Made by a program: the position numbers and the translations under genes | Notes under the pieces: generated by a model | What the model saw: only the letters and a program-made list of their open reading frames with translations | The model's database searches: none | Told to the model about the DNA's origin: nothing | In this document: positions 53,752-63,769 of the stretch, in pieces | Layout of the letters: the number at the start of each line of letters is the position of its first letter | Numbering within the stretch: the first letter of the stretch is position 1 | DNA from: Mastigamoeba balamuthi | Taxonomy: Eukaryota; Evosea; Mastigamoebida; Mastigamoebidae | Direction: 5' to 3' | DNA: 64,000 nt | Assembly (NCBI GenBank): GCA_902651635.1 | Contig: CACRSC010000084.1 | Span: forward strand, 164,892 to 228,891

Positions 53752-55505
53752 GCACGACTGTCCGTTCAGTTTCCAACTGATAACTTGCCTTGGTGTGGAA
53801 CAAATCTTGCGCGTGCAGATACGGGGTGGGGGACGATCGATGAAAAATGAACAGAAGAGGAATAAGTCGGGGTGATATGATCACAACGCACCGGCTTTAG
53901 GCCCTGCGCAACTGTTCTATTATGGAGGTTTGTATGTTGAATGGAAGGAGGGGTTAAGTTGGCAGAACTACAGAAGCTGGCAGATCTTCTTCCACACAAC
54001 TATGTATTCAACATTTTCCAGCACTAACAACTGTCCTTTCCTGAGTGGTCTTTTCATATTTGTCTATTCCAGTGCTGATTCTAGCTCCTTCTTGTTCCTT
54101 CCTGTTAGTACAAATGCAGTGATAATAGTTAAATACTGTCTCTTTGATGAAGATCATGAAATGATTGGACATTACTGTGTCTTGATCAGTAGTACTAACA
54201 TAGCACAATAGTGCACATTTTAGTACTAGTTTAGTAATCTCTGTTTTCTAACTTTCGCTTAATTTGATAAGTGTGGTTATGATGCCAGTCATTGTGCACA
54301 GTAAGAGCACTTAATTTTAGTGCTAAACTAAGTGCTAACTTAGCACTAAATAGTACTCCTTTATTTGTATGCTTATAGTGCATGTAGTATATCTAGCACT
54401 GTGTGTCCTACTGTGGCGTATTTTACTCTTTGCCCCAAGAGCCCGCAGAGACTCCAACAAGGCCTTGGAGCTCTCATCTCACGATGGGCAAAAAAAGAGT
54501 ACAGATAATTTATTAATCTTTTCTGTAATACCAAACACTCAAATCACTCATCTTGCATGTAACTGACTTATGCTTAGCATAGTACTGTTTGACCGTTCTG
54601 AGGCCAGCCAGCACTACACTACTAGTATATACACTTAATATTCTAAATGTGCTACAAGTGCAGAAAACAACAGTAAAATCATGCAGCAAATTATGATCAC
54701 TATACACAACATGCACAGCTACATTTTATGTACATTCAATACTTTAATCAATAATTTAAGTGCATTGATTTAATCAATTAAATAGAACAATGTGAAAATT
54801 GTTATATTTGGATTGTTTCTTCCCCCATTCTTATCATGCTGCTTCAGCAGTATGATTAGGCACCTTTGTACTGTGGCAAGAAGAGCTGCACATCATCAGG
54901 TGCCATCATACCCAGCATCTCAGTGTTGTCTCAGTTATCATTGTTATCATGATTTTTTGAATTATGTAAGCAAATGTTCTTGATTATTTATGGAAGAAAG
55001 GGGTTTTCAGAAGGAAAATGACCAAAACACTTCAAAGAAGCATAATTCAAGTGGGAAAAAGTGGGAGAAACACGGGGAAATGCACTGCCAGTGGCAGATA
55101 GCTATCTGCCAGCAGAGGGTATGACAGATATCTTGCTCATGTGAGGAATGGGAGGGGGGGGGTGTGGTTGAGCTGCAAAACTACAGTAGTGTGGTTCTGT
55201 TATTGCCTTCTCAGAACCCAACCAGAACAAGATCATGAACACAGGAATTCCTCAGGAAAAAGTTGACATGCATCATACTGTTGCCTTAACATAAATAACA
55301 GTACGTTTTCCCCCCTTTTCTCCTTATATTCCCACCCACAGTGCATACTTGATAGGCAGGAATTCCTCAGAAAAAGTTTCTGTCATACATTCTGCTGGCA
55401 TTTCTGCTGGCAGATAGCTATCTGCCATACATATGTCTTCAATACCATTTACAAGGGCCTGTAATCATTGTCAGTCATTTATCCTCCAATGCTTGCAGGG
55501 CCAGC
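53752..55505. other. AT-rich island without genes
   Basis: About 1.7 kb (mainly 53,885-55,500) is much richer in A+T than any gene here and shows no convincing coding region. It contains short palindromes: TTTAGTGCTAA (54316-54326) with its complement at 54340-54350, and a perfect 20-bp palindrome tggcagatagctatctgcca at 55092-55111 and again at 55408-55427. Direct repeats of 'caggaattcctcag.aaaaagtt' lie near 55,240 and 55,355. It is probably an old transposon-derived insertion, of unidentified family. Confidence 0.6.
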
Positions 55506-55736
55506 ATGGTTGTCTCAACCCCTCCTGCCACTGCTTCTGCACAGTATACAGCCACTGCAGCTCCCAAGACTGCTCAGGAAGATGCTCGCGTGATGGCTGT
55601 GGAGCTATCTGAGTCTCTTCTTGTGTGCTTCAAGCTTCTTTGCTCTGCTCCAGCAGTGCTAACAGTTGACAGAGCAGGACATACATGCTTGGGGCCGAAA
55701 ATGAACACGAGACAAGGCTTGGGTCCAAAATTATGA
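55506..55736 (+). CDS. Doubtful small reading frame in the AT-rich island
   Basis: A 76-residue frame (MVVSTPPATASAQYTATAAP…) opens at the right edge of the AT-rich island. Codon composition differs from the host genes. It could be the start of a gene fragment carried by the inserted DNA or a chance frame. No family is recognised. Confidence 0.15.
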   Translation: MVVSTPPATASAQYTATAAPKTAQEDARVMAVELSESLLVCFKLLCSAPAVLTVDRAGHTCLGPKMNTRQGLGPKL

Positions 55737-55795
55737 TGTATTAGAGCTCTGGTCTCTGGGGACTGACTTTAGGGTGCACGACCGGATGCCTCTCT

Positions 55796-57677
55796 TCAGA
55801 GGAACTCCCAGACAGCCGAGTTGCACTTGAGACCCGACCCGAACGCCAGCTGCCAGACGCGCTTGCCCCTCGAGATTTCGCGGTTCTTGTTGATAAACTC
55901 AAACTCGTACCAGATGCTGCTGCTCGACGTGTTGCCGTACTGCGACAGGGCGTACCTCGAGGGCTCCGCATCGTAGTCGGTGAGGTTGAGGCCCTTCTGC
56001 ATGCCGTCGATGACGGCGCGGCCACCAGCGTGGATGCAGAAGTAGTCGGCAGCCTTGTGGAAGTCGGGGACAAAGCGCTTGGCGTCCTTGGCGTACTTGG
56101 CGGACATGCGCCTCTTGAGCCAGTCGGCAACAAACCTCAGCTTCTCCGACAGCGGAAGGATCTGTGTAGATTGCAGGAACAGTGAGAATCAGCCGGCCAG
56201 GGCAAATCTCTGCTTAATTCCTGGAAACGCCTGCACGGCAACACTTGACTGCAACGAGCGCCACTGCACGATGTAGGGAGACAGCCCGCCCACAGAGGCA
56301 CCAACGCGGCCCATGTGTAGTTGACGGCAAGAGAGAGAGGCCTTGGCTGGTTTCTTGGTACGCACGCGGGGCATGAGGATGCGGACGTTGATCTCCAGGG
56401 CGTGGCCAACGAGGTCCACGAGCTCCTTGGAGAGGCGCACGCCGCGCCTGCCCTCGGCGTCCTCCATCTGGAAGATGGCGTTGGCCGACGCGTCGTCGGC
56501 GCCCGTGTGCACGCGGACGGTCGTCACGAGCTTCGCCAGGGCGCGCTTCCTGTCCGAGGGCTTGTTCGAGAGCAGCACGGCGGCGCCGCCGATGCGGAAC
56601 AGCGTGTTGGTGATGAGCATGCCCTTCTGGTTCCCCTGGTACCTGTTGCGGGCCTGGTCAGACGGCGTGGGCTGCCCCTCCGCCGGCAGGGCGGGAAATG
56701 AATTCCCAATTCAATTCGGGAATACTGTGCGCGTGTGGCCGCGGGCGAACCAGTTCTGCGTGATGTTCTCGTGCGAGAAGATGAGGCAGGTGTGGTTGGG
56801 GTAGAGGTGCAGCAGGTCCTTGGCGAGGTCGATCGAGATGATCCCTGCGCTGCACCCCATCGAGCCCAGGTTGTAGCTCTTGATGTCGCTCCTCAGCTGT
56901 GTGTGGGAGCCCACGAGGCAACGAGGCAAGGGTCAGCAAAAAAGCTGTGTTTGCCCCGCCCCACGCTGCCCTCGCACAGACAAAAAGGGAGCCCGCCGTT
57001 TCGATTTTCCAGATCGCCCACCACCAGACGCAGGGAAGCGGAAGAGAGAGAGAGCTCGCGCGTGCGTGCCTTGTAGTTGTTGATGATCATCGTGGCGATC
57101 GAGGGGATGGGGTTGAAGATGGTGCAGTTGACGATGAGGATGTCGATGTCCGCCGGCCTGACCCCCGTCTTCGCGAACAGCTCGTCCATGCACCCCGTGA
57201 AAATCTGCACCCGCACAGGCAGAGAGAGAGGAGGAGAGGGGAGTGGGGGTGGGGGGAGTCAGTCCGGGGAGTGCGCACGCCCCCTCCAGCGGTGGTGGGG
57301 CAGTTTTAACGGACCATCTTGCACTCCTCGCGGGCGCCCTGCTGGGTGATCTGCGGCGGGATCGTCAGCAGGCCGGCGGGGAAGGCGGTGTTGTCGCTGA
57401 GGCCGCCAGAGGCCAGCAGGCGCTTCTGGAAGTCGACGCTGGCCTCGTCGAAGAACCCGCTCTCCCTGCTGTTGTTGACGAACATCTCGCGCGAGCAGCG
57501 CAGCTCCTCGGGCGCCTTGAACGTCGCGTAGTCGACGAGGTACACGTCGGCCTCGCGCCTGCGCAGCACGCGGGCCACCAGCGCCGCAAACGCCAGCGCC
57601 GCGGCGCAGCACGCCGCCACGGGGTGCGCGCGGGCGAGAGACACCAGCGAGTCTGTCAGCTGCGCTGCGGTATCCAT
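55796..57677 (-). CDS. KCS: 3-ketoacyl-CoA synthase, plant FAE1/KCS type
   Basis: The start at 57677 gives MDTAAQLTDSLVSLARAHPV, with an N-terminal hydrophobic segment (AACCAAALAFAALVARVL) and then ADVYLVDYATFKAPEELRCS, the conserved KCS opening. Later exons carry SGLSDNTAFP-like sequence and DIDILIVNCTIFNPIPSIAT. The active-site cysteine is in SYNLGSMGCSAGIISIDLA, the catalytic histidine in FCIHAGGRAVIDG and the asparagine in YGNTSSSSIWYEF, so the Cys-His-Asn triad is complete. The enzyme condenses malonyl-CoA with acyl-CoA in very-long-chain fatty acid elongation at the ER. This type is typical of plants and green algae, and plant-like elongases are also reported from Entamoeba. Five or so short introns interrupt the gene; one holds the inverted phrase ATTCCCAATTCAATTCGGGA. 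Confidence 0.92.
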
Positions 57678-58019
57678 GCCGAGAAGGGGATGGTGGTGTG
57701 TTGGGGACGGGGTTGGGGGACTAGTGCTGCTGCTGCCTGCAAAAAAAGTGCACTGGTGACACACCGCCCGGATTGATTCGGCGAGTCCACATATCGGGAC
57801 GGTCAAGACCCCCCGAAGCGGCAACCAGCGGCGGATGGAGAGAATCGCCGGGGGGATCTGCATGGGCAGGCAGGCACGGCTCAGCGAGTCGCCGAGCTCC
57901 TTTGCTTTCCATCTGTTTCCATTTCACTGTGATTAAAAATGAACTGCTGCATCAGAATGGCGTTTACATTTGCACGAGGGGGCTCTTAGAGTGGTCAGTG
58001 TTGCGGAGCTTGGTGCTCT
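57678..58019. other. Intergenic region upstream of the ketoacyl-CoA synthase gene
   Basis: No gene is seen. CACATATCGGGAC at 57788-57800 is the ATATC motif, 110-125 bp upstream of the ketoacyl-CoA synthase start. Confidence 0.45.
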
Positions 58020-61000
58020 CTAGTGGTGACCAGTGTGGCTGGTGTGATTGGTGCCCGTCATCGAGGACGTGAGGTTGCCCACGGCCTTCCACCTGAGCGA
58101 GTTGGAGCCGAGATTGCCCCCGAGCTCGCTGGCTACCGCCGGGCTGATCTTTCCCACGAGCTCCACCATGGGCGTAACGACGAACCGGATGAAGGCATAC
58201 TGGCACCTAGCGACGTCGGTGTTGTACCTGTCCATGAACGGCGACACGGTGAGCCCCAGCCGCTTCTCCTGCTCCCCCTGCTCGAAGAACTCCTCCATCA
58301 CGCGTTGCGCCCATCTGTTGCACAGGTCCCACCTGCGCGTGGCGTTGGAGATGTCCGCGAGCTTGACGAGCATCTGGAGGATGAGCAGCCTGTCGTTCTT
58401 GCTGTGCTCCAGAGTCCCCGCGCTGATGCGCGTGCTGAACTGGGATGTGAGCTCGAGGTGCTTGGCCATGTCCGTGGACAGCACGAGCTGGCAGACCATC
58501 TGGTGCACAGCCCTGCGTGTGTCCTTGCTCATGTGTCCCATGAAGTTGAGCTGGTCGTCGAGCAGCGCCAGCTTCATCGCCTCCGCCACGTGCATGCTCT
58601 CCAGCGTGCTGGCGCCGTTGTACCTCAGGTAGAGCTCGTCCATCGTCGCCGCGAGGAAGTTGTTGTTCACGCCCGGGTGCTGGTAGTCGTGAACCAGCCC
58701 CGCGATTATGGCGGCCAGCTTCTCTTCGCGCGTGAAGCTGACACCGGTGCACGAGTGGATCAGCCAGTTGAGCGCCGCGGTGGTGTCTGCCGCGTGGATG
58801 CTGCTGTGGTACGGCACGTTCCTGTACCCGTGCTCCAGAGCTTGAAGGAAGTGCACGAGCTTCGTCCGATCGATCATCAGGTTCTCGACGAGGTCGTTGC
58901 TGTGGAGCACCGCCATTCCGACCACCTCGAGCGCGGACCTGTTCTTGGGGACATGCACGAGCTCGACGTCGTAGTCCCACGAGTCCATGCTGATCTCCCT
59001 GCCGTCGTTCGCCATGATCTTCGAGAGCTTCATGTAGTCCACTGCATCTGGAGACGTAACGTCGATCCCTGCTGCAGCCTCTGGGTGGAGCAGTGATGGT
59101 ATTCCTGCTTCCAACGACTCGACTTCATCGTCCACGATCTCATCCTCGCGCATCTCGGTCAGAGTTGTGCTCTTGGACGCCTGCCCGGCCGCGGTGTTGT
59201 CCGCCAGAACGTCCATCAAGTATTCGTCCACCCCTTGCTCCAAATCTGAGAGATAAAGGCCGTCGCGTTAGGCAGGCAGGCGGGACAGGTCATCGCACTG
59301 AGGGCCTTGAGCTTCTTCTTCATGTTCCCGTCGGCCTTGTGCAGCTTATTGCCTGCGACGAGAGCGATGATTCTGAGGATTTCCGAGTGGTCCTGCTCTC
59401 TCAGCACTCTTCTCTTGGAGATTTCGAGGAGCTTGGTTACAACCTCCTCGGCTGGAGTCCCAAGGACGTTCTCCGAGGCAACAGTGCCTAACTGATCCTG
59501 GAGCGCACGCACTTTCCTCTGAAGGCGCCTGGTAACGAGAAGGATGACACCAGCGAACCCCGCGCAAATAGCGACGACCGGGACAGTGACAGCGATAGCC
59601 ACGACAACGCCCATGTCGTTGGCCTTGGAGATGGGAGGGTACACGTCGATGGTCTTCGCGAAAATGATGATTATCCATTTGACATCGCTGACAGTCATGC
59701 CGAACGCTTCGTACTGCTCTCCTTTGAACTCCATATGCGTCTGCTTCGGCAGGCCGTCATCGGCCGTGTCCAGAATCTGGTCGGGGATGAGAGCTTGTGC
59801 GGCTGAGCGAGAGAAAACGTGCCTGGTCGATGGCAGGCCCGAGATCATTCGCGTTACAGATAACAGTTGTGCACGACCCGAAGAAGGTCTCGACTGCCTC
59901 GTCGCTGCCACCGACGAGAGCGCCCGCCTTTGTGGTCACCAGCATGAGCAGATTGATATCGCCGACCGCCTGCGGTATCGTGTCGAACAGCTCGAAGACG
60001 CTGGAGAGGCGCACGTCCACGTAGAACGCCCCTAGGAACTCGCCCTTGTACCATCCGGGAGCGGCAACGGTTACAGACGGCGCTGTTGGGGTTTGTTAGG
60101 GGCGTGGCGTATCGAGCATGGGCTCACGGTGTATAGAGCTGACTATGTACGGGTCGGACCACTTGGCGTCAAACGAGGTCGTGTTCTCCCGCGGGTAGCC
60201 GAGAGAGGTGATCAAGTTTCCAGACTTGCCCCTGTGCACCGACGAGAACGTGGTGTTGAGGTACGAGAGCGACAACGACGTGGCCTCGCTCGAGTACATG
60301 ATCCACGCGCGGCCCCAGTCCGCCTGGGCCGACCCGTTACCCCTCGACCACCTCCACGAGCTTGCCGGCATGCCGTGCGACAGAGCGTTTACGAACGGCT
60401 CGAGCATGCTGGTCAGTCGCAGCCCGAACAGCACCTCGCAGGCCCTCGGGCAGCTCATGCATGCGGCGCCTCCTCTCGAGGACTGCGTTTTGTTGCAGAA
60501 CTCCACCCACTCCTTCCGGCACCCGCAGTCGTCCCCTCCCAACGTCGCGATCAGCGAGGGGGAGGGGTCCGAGAACATGGCCTGTGGCGACACGTAGAAG
60601 TCGCTCGAGCGGCCGGGCCGTACGTCGTGGAGATAGTGCCGAGCAGCGGACTTGCTGGGCGCGTGCCACGTGAGATCCGTCAGCGACGGGCTGCCGTCGC
60701 CGCTCGGCACTCGGCGCTCGAGCACGGCGTTGGACACCATGCGCGCTGCGATCTGGCAACTCTGCAATCGGAGTGGGAGCGGCAGTGTCATATGGGCGGA
60801 GCCCTCGCGAGATGTGCGCAGGATGCGGCAGTGGACCTTGGAAAGGTCGTGGGTGTACTGAGAGACAACCGTCTCAGTCCGCAGAAGGGAGGCTGCGAGG
60901 AGTTTCTCGCTGGGAGGGGAAGAGGGCTTGAGTATCGAGGCGGCTGGGGGGGGTGCGTTGTGCTGTACTTCTCCGTCTCTCCGAGCGCGAGAGCTACCAG

Positions 61001-61036
61001 GAGTGCCGCAGCAACGCCGCGGAGGCAGTGCTGCAT
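58020..61036 (-). CDS. Receptor-like cyclic-nucleotide phosphodiesterase with extracellular Cache-type domain
   Basis: The start at 61036 gives a signal peptide (MQHCLRGVAAALLVALALGE). An extracellular region of about 450 residues, with Cys-rich parts (CGCRKEWVEFC; CMSCPRACEVL), ends in a Cache-like segment (GWYKGEFLGAFYVDVRLSSV and GDINLLMLVTTKAGALVGGS). A single transmembrane helix (GVVVAIAVTVPVVAICAGFA, GVILLV) leads to a coiled-coil linker (RRLQRKVRALQDQLG). The PDE catalytic domain has the class I metal motifs YHSSIHAADTTAALNWLIH, GLVHDYQHPGVNNNFL and LVKLADISNATRRW, and the EFFEQGEQE…GLTVSPFMDR block. The enzyme would hydrolyse cAMP and/or cGMP in the cytosol under control of an outside ligand. 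The topology is inferred from signal peptide, TM helix and domain order. Several introns of 50-80 nt separate the exons, and their exact borders in the extracellular part are uncertain. Confidence 0.82.
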
Positions 61037-61498
61037 TGGTGACACCCGCGAAGATGGCTCTGCCTTCAGGCAAAAATAGGGTCGGCTGTGCGGCAAACGT
61101 AAACGACAACCCGAGAAATCTGAAACTGCCGGCAATCGGGTGACCGTCCACCGTCATCGGGTGTGAAAGGGTGCCGCGACCGTGCAGCGGCCACCCGCGC
61201 AGCGTTGTCCCCCATAGGGAGGAGGAGATGATGCCTCTCCTTCTCCTTCCTTTTCCTGCTATCTCTGCGAAAAGCGTCCTCAACAGGCATACTGTGACAT
61301 CAGAATTCAAACGACGTTCCAGAACCGCCGAGCAATACCGTCTGGCTTGCTTGGCACCAGAGCATGAGTGGGGGGCACGTGCGGCCGCGATGAGAACCGT
61401 GAAACGTGCATTGTTCAAATTCAATTGAATCGGCCAGAGATGGAGGAAGGAACATGTGCCCACACAGGTCCCGGCCATCGCCGCGGACCCCAACCCGG
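61037..61498. other. Upstream region of the receptor phosphodiesterase
   Basis: About 460 bp. No gene is convincing. The phrase TTCAAATTCAATTGAATCGG at 61416-61435 is an AT-rich mini-palindrome of the sort found in many introns here, but it lies between genes. Confidence 0.45.
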
Positions 61499-61717
61499 CT
61501 ATGCGAGGGCGGCTGCGAACTTGGTGCCGGCAAGGGAGGAGGCGATGGACTCGGGCTGCACCGACGCAGCGCACGTGACCTGCGCGCTGTCCTCGTCGGC
61601 GTCGACGACGGCAGCGGTCACGCCGGGCACCGCCAGGAAGCGCTCGCGCACCTTCTTGGCGCACGCGCCGCACGACATCCCGCTGACCTTGAAGCTGAGG
61701 GTCTTGCTGTCGCTCAT
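61499..61717 (-). CDS. Small heavy-metal-associated (HMA) domain protein, copper-chaperone-like
   Basis: A single exon of 72 residues starting MSDSKTLSFKVSGMSCGACA. GMSCGACAKKV is the metal-binding loop of HMA domains (consensus GM.C..C). The rest (VPGVTAAVVDADEDSAQVTC) follows the βαββαβ pattern. The length equals one domain, as in Atx1/CopZ-type chaperones that carry Cu(I) to P-type ATPases. An upstream in-frame Met at 61759 would add 14 residues that are not part of the domain, so 61717 is preferred. TGATATCA at 61793-61800 lies about 75 bp upstream. Confidence 0.88.
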   Translation of the reverse strand: MSDSKTLSFKVSGMSCGACAKKVRERFLAVPGVTAAVVDADEDSAQVTCAASVQPESIASSLAGTKFAAALA

Positions 61718-61786
61718 CAGTCTCGGCGAGGGAGGCAAACGAAATGCAGAGACTGACACAGGGCGATGTGTTGGCCAGAGAGATTC

Positions 61787-61920
61787 ACCCGTGATATCAC
61801 CTGCCAGATAATTTGGAATCCTACGTCACGCGTTCATGGTCATGTGGGGAAATATAAATTTTGGTACTGTATGAGGAAGCTCCCAGAGAGGATTGATTGA
61901 TTCGAAGACAAGATATCTGC
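61787..61920. promoter_or_regulatory. Divergent promoter with two GATATC sites
   Basis: The palindrome TGATATCA (61793-61800) faces the HMA gene and AAGATATCTG (61910-61919) faces the plus-strand gene starting at 61999. Each lies about 75-90 bp from its start codon. Confidence 0.5.
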
Positions 61921-61998
61921 GGAAAAATCCAACGGATTCGCAATCCCGTCAGCGACGTTCAGTCCGCAAACCGTTCTGGTCGCGCCTCCTCCCCCGCT

Positions 61999-63048
61999 AT
62001 GGACACGCGCCCGCCGTTCGGCGTCCACCGGCGCCCGCCCGTCCCCAAGCCCTCGCCCACCCCGGCCAAGCGTGCGCCGTCGTGCTCGTCGCCCACCCCT
62101 CCTGGCGACCGCACCTCCAGCGCCAGCCCCGGCACCCGACCCCCCGTCCCTCCTCTCCCGGGCACCCGCCGCGCCGCGCAGTCCGCGAGGCCCGCCGGCT
62201 CGACCTCGCCCTCGCCCTCCCCGCGCGAGCACGCGAGGGAGAAGGAGGTCCCCGCGACGCCCCCGTCGTGGACCGCTCTCGTGCGCCTGCACGGCAACAA
62301 GTGCGCGTACCCGACGTACCCGCCAAAGGGCGCGCGCGGCGCCTCGGCGGCGGCGGCGGCTGCGCCCTCGCACCCCGCGGCGTCCACGCTGGTGTGCCCG
62401 CGCCCCGTGGCGGCGCTGGCGCTCGCGGACACGCCCGTGCAGCGCACGTCGCCCAGGGGCTGCGTCGTCAAGTCGCCGCGAGGGCTGGAGAGGGAGCGCG
62501 CCGAGAGCGCCGGGGCGGCGGCGACGGCGCACGAGAGGCACCTCGTGGGCACGGTGCTGCCGCGGCCGGCGCCGGAGAGCATCGAGGAGCTCGTGGAGTT
62601 TGTGTCGACGGGGGCTGTCGTGGCGGTGGTGTCGGGGTCGCACGCGGGGCAGGCCGAGACCATCACCAAGGCGCTGGGGCGCGGCGTCGTGGTGCTGCCG
62701 GCGGCCAAGGTCGCGGTGATGGCCGAGCAGCACGCGAGGGCCAAGGCGGACAGCAGCAGGAGGTCTGTGCAGTCGCAGACAGAGGCCGAGGGCAGCAAGG
62801 AGTCGCCCGACGGCAGGAGCGAGCGGTCCGAGTCCGAGGCCGACAGGGACGAGTACATCGAGTGGCTCGAGGGCACGCTCAAGGAGCGCGAGGCCAAGTA
62901 CGACGACCTGCTGGCGCACCACAAGCAGGCGATGGCCGAGATGCGCGAGCTCACGCAGACGCTGCAGAAGCTCTTCCTGCAGCGAGGAGCCTCGCAGGTG
63001 CTGCCGCCGGGTACGGACAACGCGAGCTCGCCGTCCGCGCTCATGTGA
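61999..63048 (+). CDS. Proline/serine-rich protein with C-terminal coiled coil
   Basis: An intronless frame of 349 residues starts MDTRPPFGVHRRPPVPKPSP. The first 100 residues are Pro/Ser/Arg-rich and disordered. The middle (PATPPSWTALVRLHGNKCAY, ESIEELVEFVSTGAVVAVVS) is more compact. The end (YIEWLEGTLKEREAKYDDLL, MAEMRELTQTLQKLFLQRG) forms a coiled coil. No family is recognised. The composition resembles cytoskeletal or polarity adaptor proteins, a weak inference. Confidence 0.65.
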   Translation: MDTRPPFGVHRRPPVPKPSPTPAKRAPSCSSPTPPGDRTSSASPGTRPPVPPLPGTRRAAQSARPAGSTSPSPSPREHAREKEVPATPPSWTALVRLHGNKCAYPTYPPKGARGASAAAAAAPSHPAASTLVCPRPVAALALADTPVQRTSPRGCVVKSPRGLERERAESAGAAATAHERHLVGTVLPRPAPESIEELVEFVSTGAVVAVVSGSHAGQAETITKALGRGVVVLPAAKVAVMAEQHARAKADSSRRSVQSQTEAEGSKESPDGRSERSESEADRDEYIEWLEGTLKEREAKYDDLLAHHKQAMAEMRELTQTLQKLFLQRGASQVLPPGTDNASSPSALM

Positions 63049-63769
63049 GCAACCGCACACGGCAAGGCGGGAAGGGGGGGAGGGCGCGGTTTTTTGTTCT
63101 CGACAGGCATTTGGGAGTACTGCGACCTGCGAAAGCACCGCATAAACTGTATTGCAGATACGTCGTGTTTGCTTTGCATACACGGAATCTCTGGTATTCC
63201 TGCGAGGAGGAAAATGCACGGTTTTTGGTGGGGGACTGGAATATGCAGAACCTGCCACGTGGCCTAACCGGCAATCTCTCCCGAAAACGGAGTGGCTTCT
63301 CGGAAGTCTGTGAGAAATGGGCGCGGTGGGGGGTGGGAGTATGGTATGACGGTTCGCCAACGGCCGAGAAAACAGCAGATCCCTCTCGGCTGCTTCTGTG
63401 CCGAATCTTCGAAAAAGCGCCGCCCGTGGCCGCCAGGCCGCAGGCCGCGGGGCCGGGCGCACGCAGCGCGGGTCGGCACATCGCCCGGCTTTTCCAAAAC
63501 TCCATTGCCGTCGGTCCGATCCCAACTGATTCTTTGCGGGCGTGGCAACATTCTCGCGAATTTCTGCTTCTGTTCTCACACGCCCCACACATTTTGTTAA
63601 TTAACCAGCGAACCAACACAGCTCCGTACACGCGTCCCCGGCAGCCTCCCGCTCCACACCAGCCTACCCTGTCGCCCTACCCGCCGCCCCGGACCCCTCT
63701 CCGCCCCCCTCGCCTCCGCTAGCACAGGAAGCCCCTCCTCCTCCCCCCGGGAGCTCTGCACCGCCCGCG
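63049..63769. other. Intergenic region
   Basis: About 720 bp. No gene is convincing. The last 150 bases before 63770 are very rich in C (Pro-like codons on either reading) and may be a 5' leader. Confidence 0.4.

Noticed and set aside
61759-61759. Upstream start for the HMA protein
   Set aside because: The extra residues (MSVSAFRLPPSPRL) do not belong to the domain and have no targeting features; the downstream Met fits the usual length.
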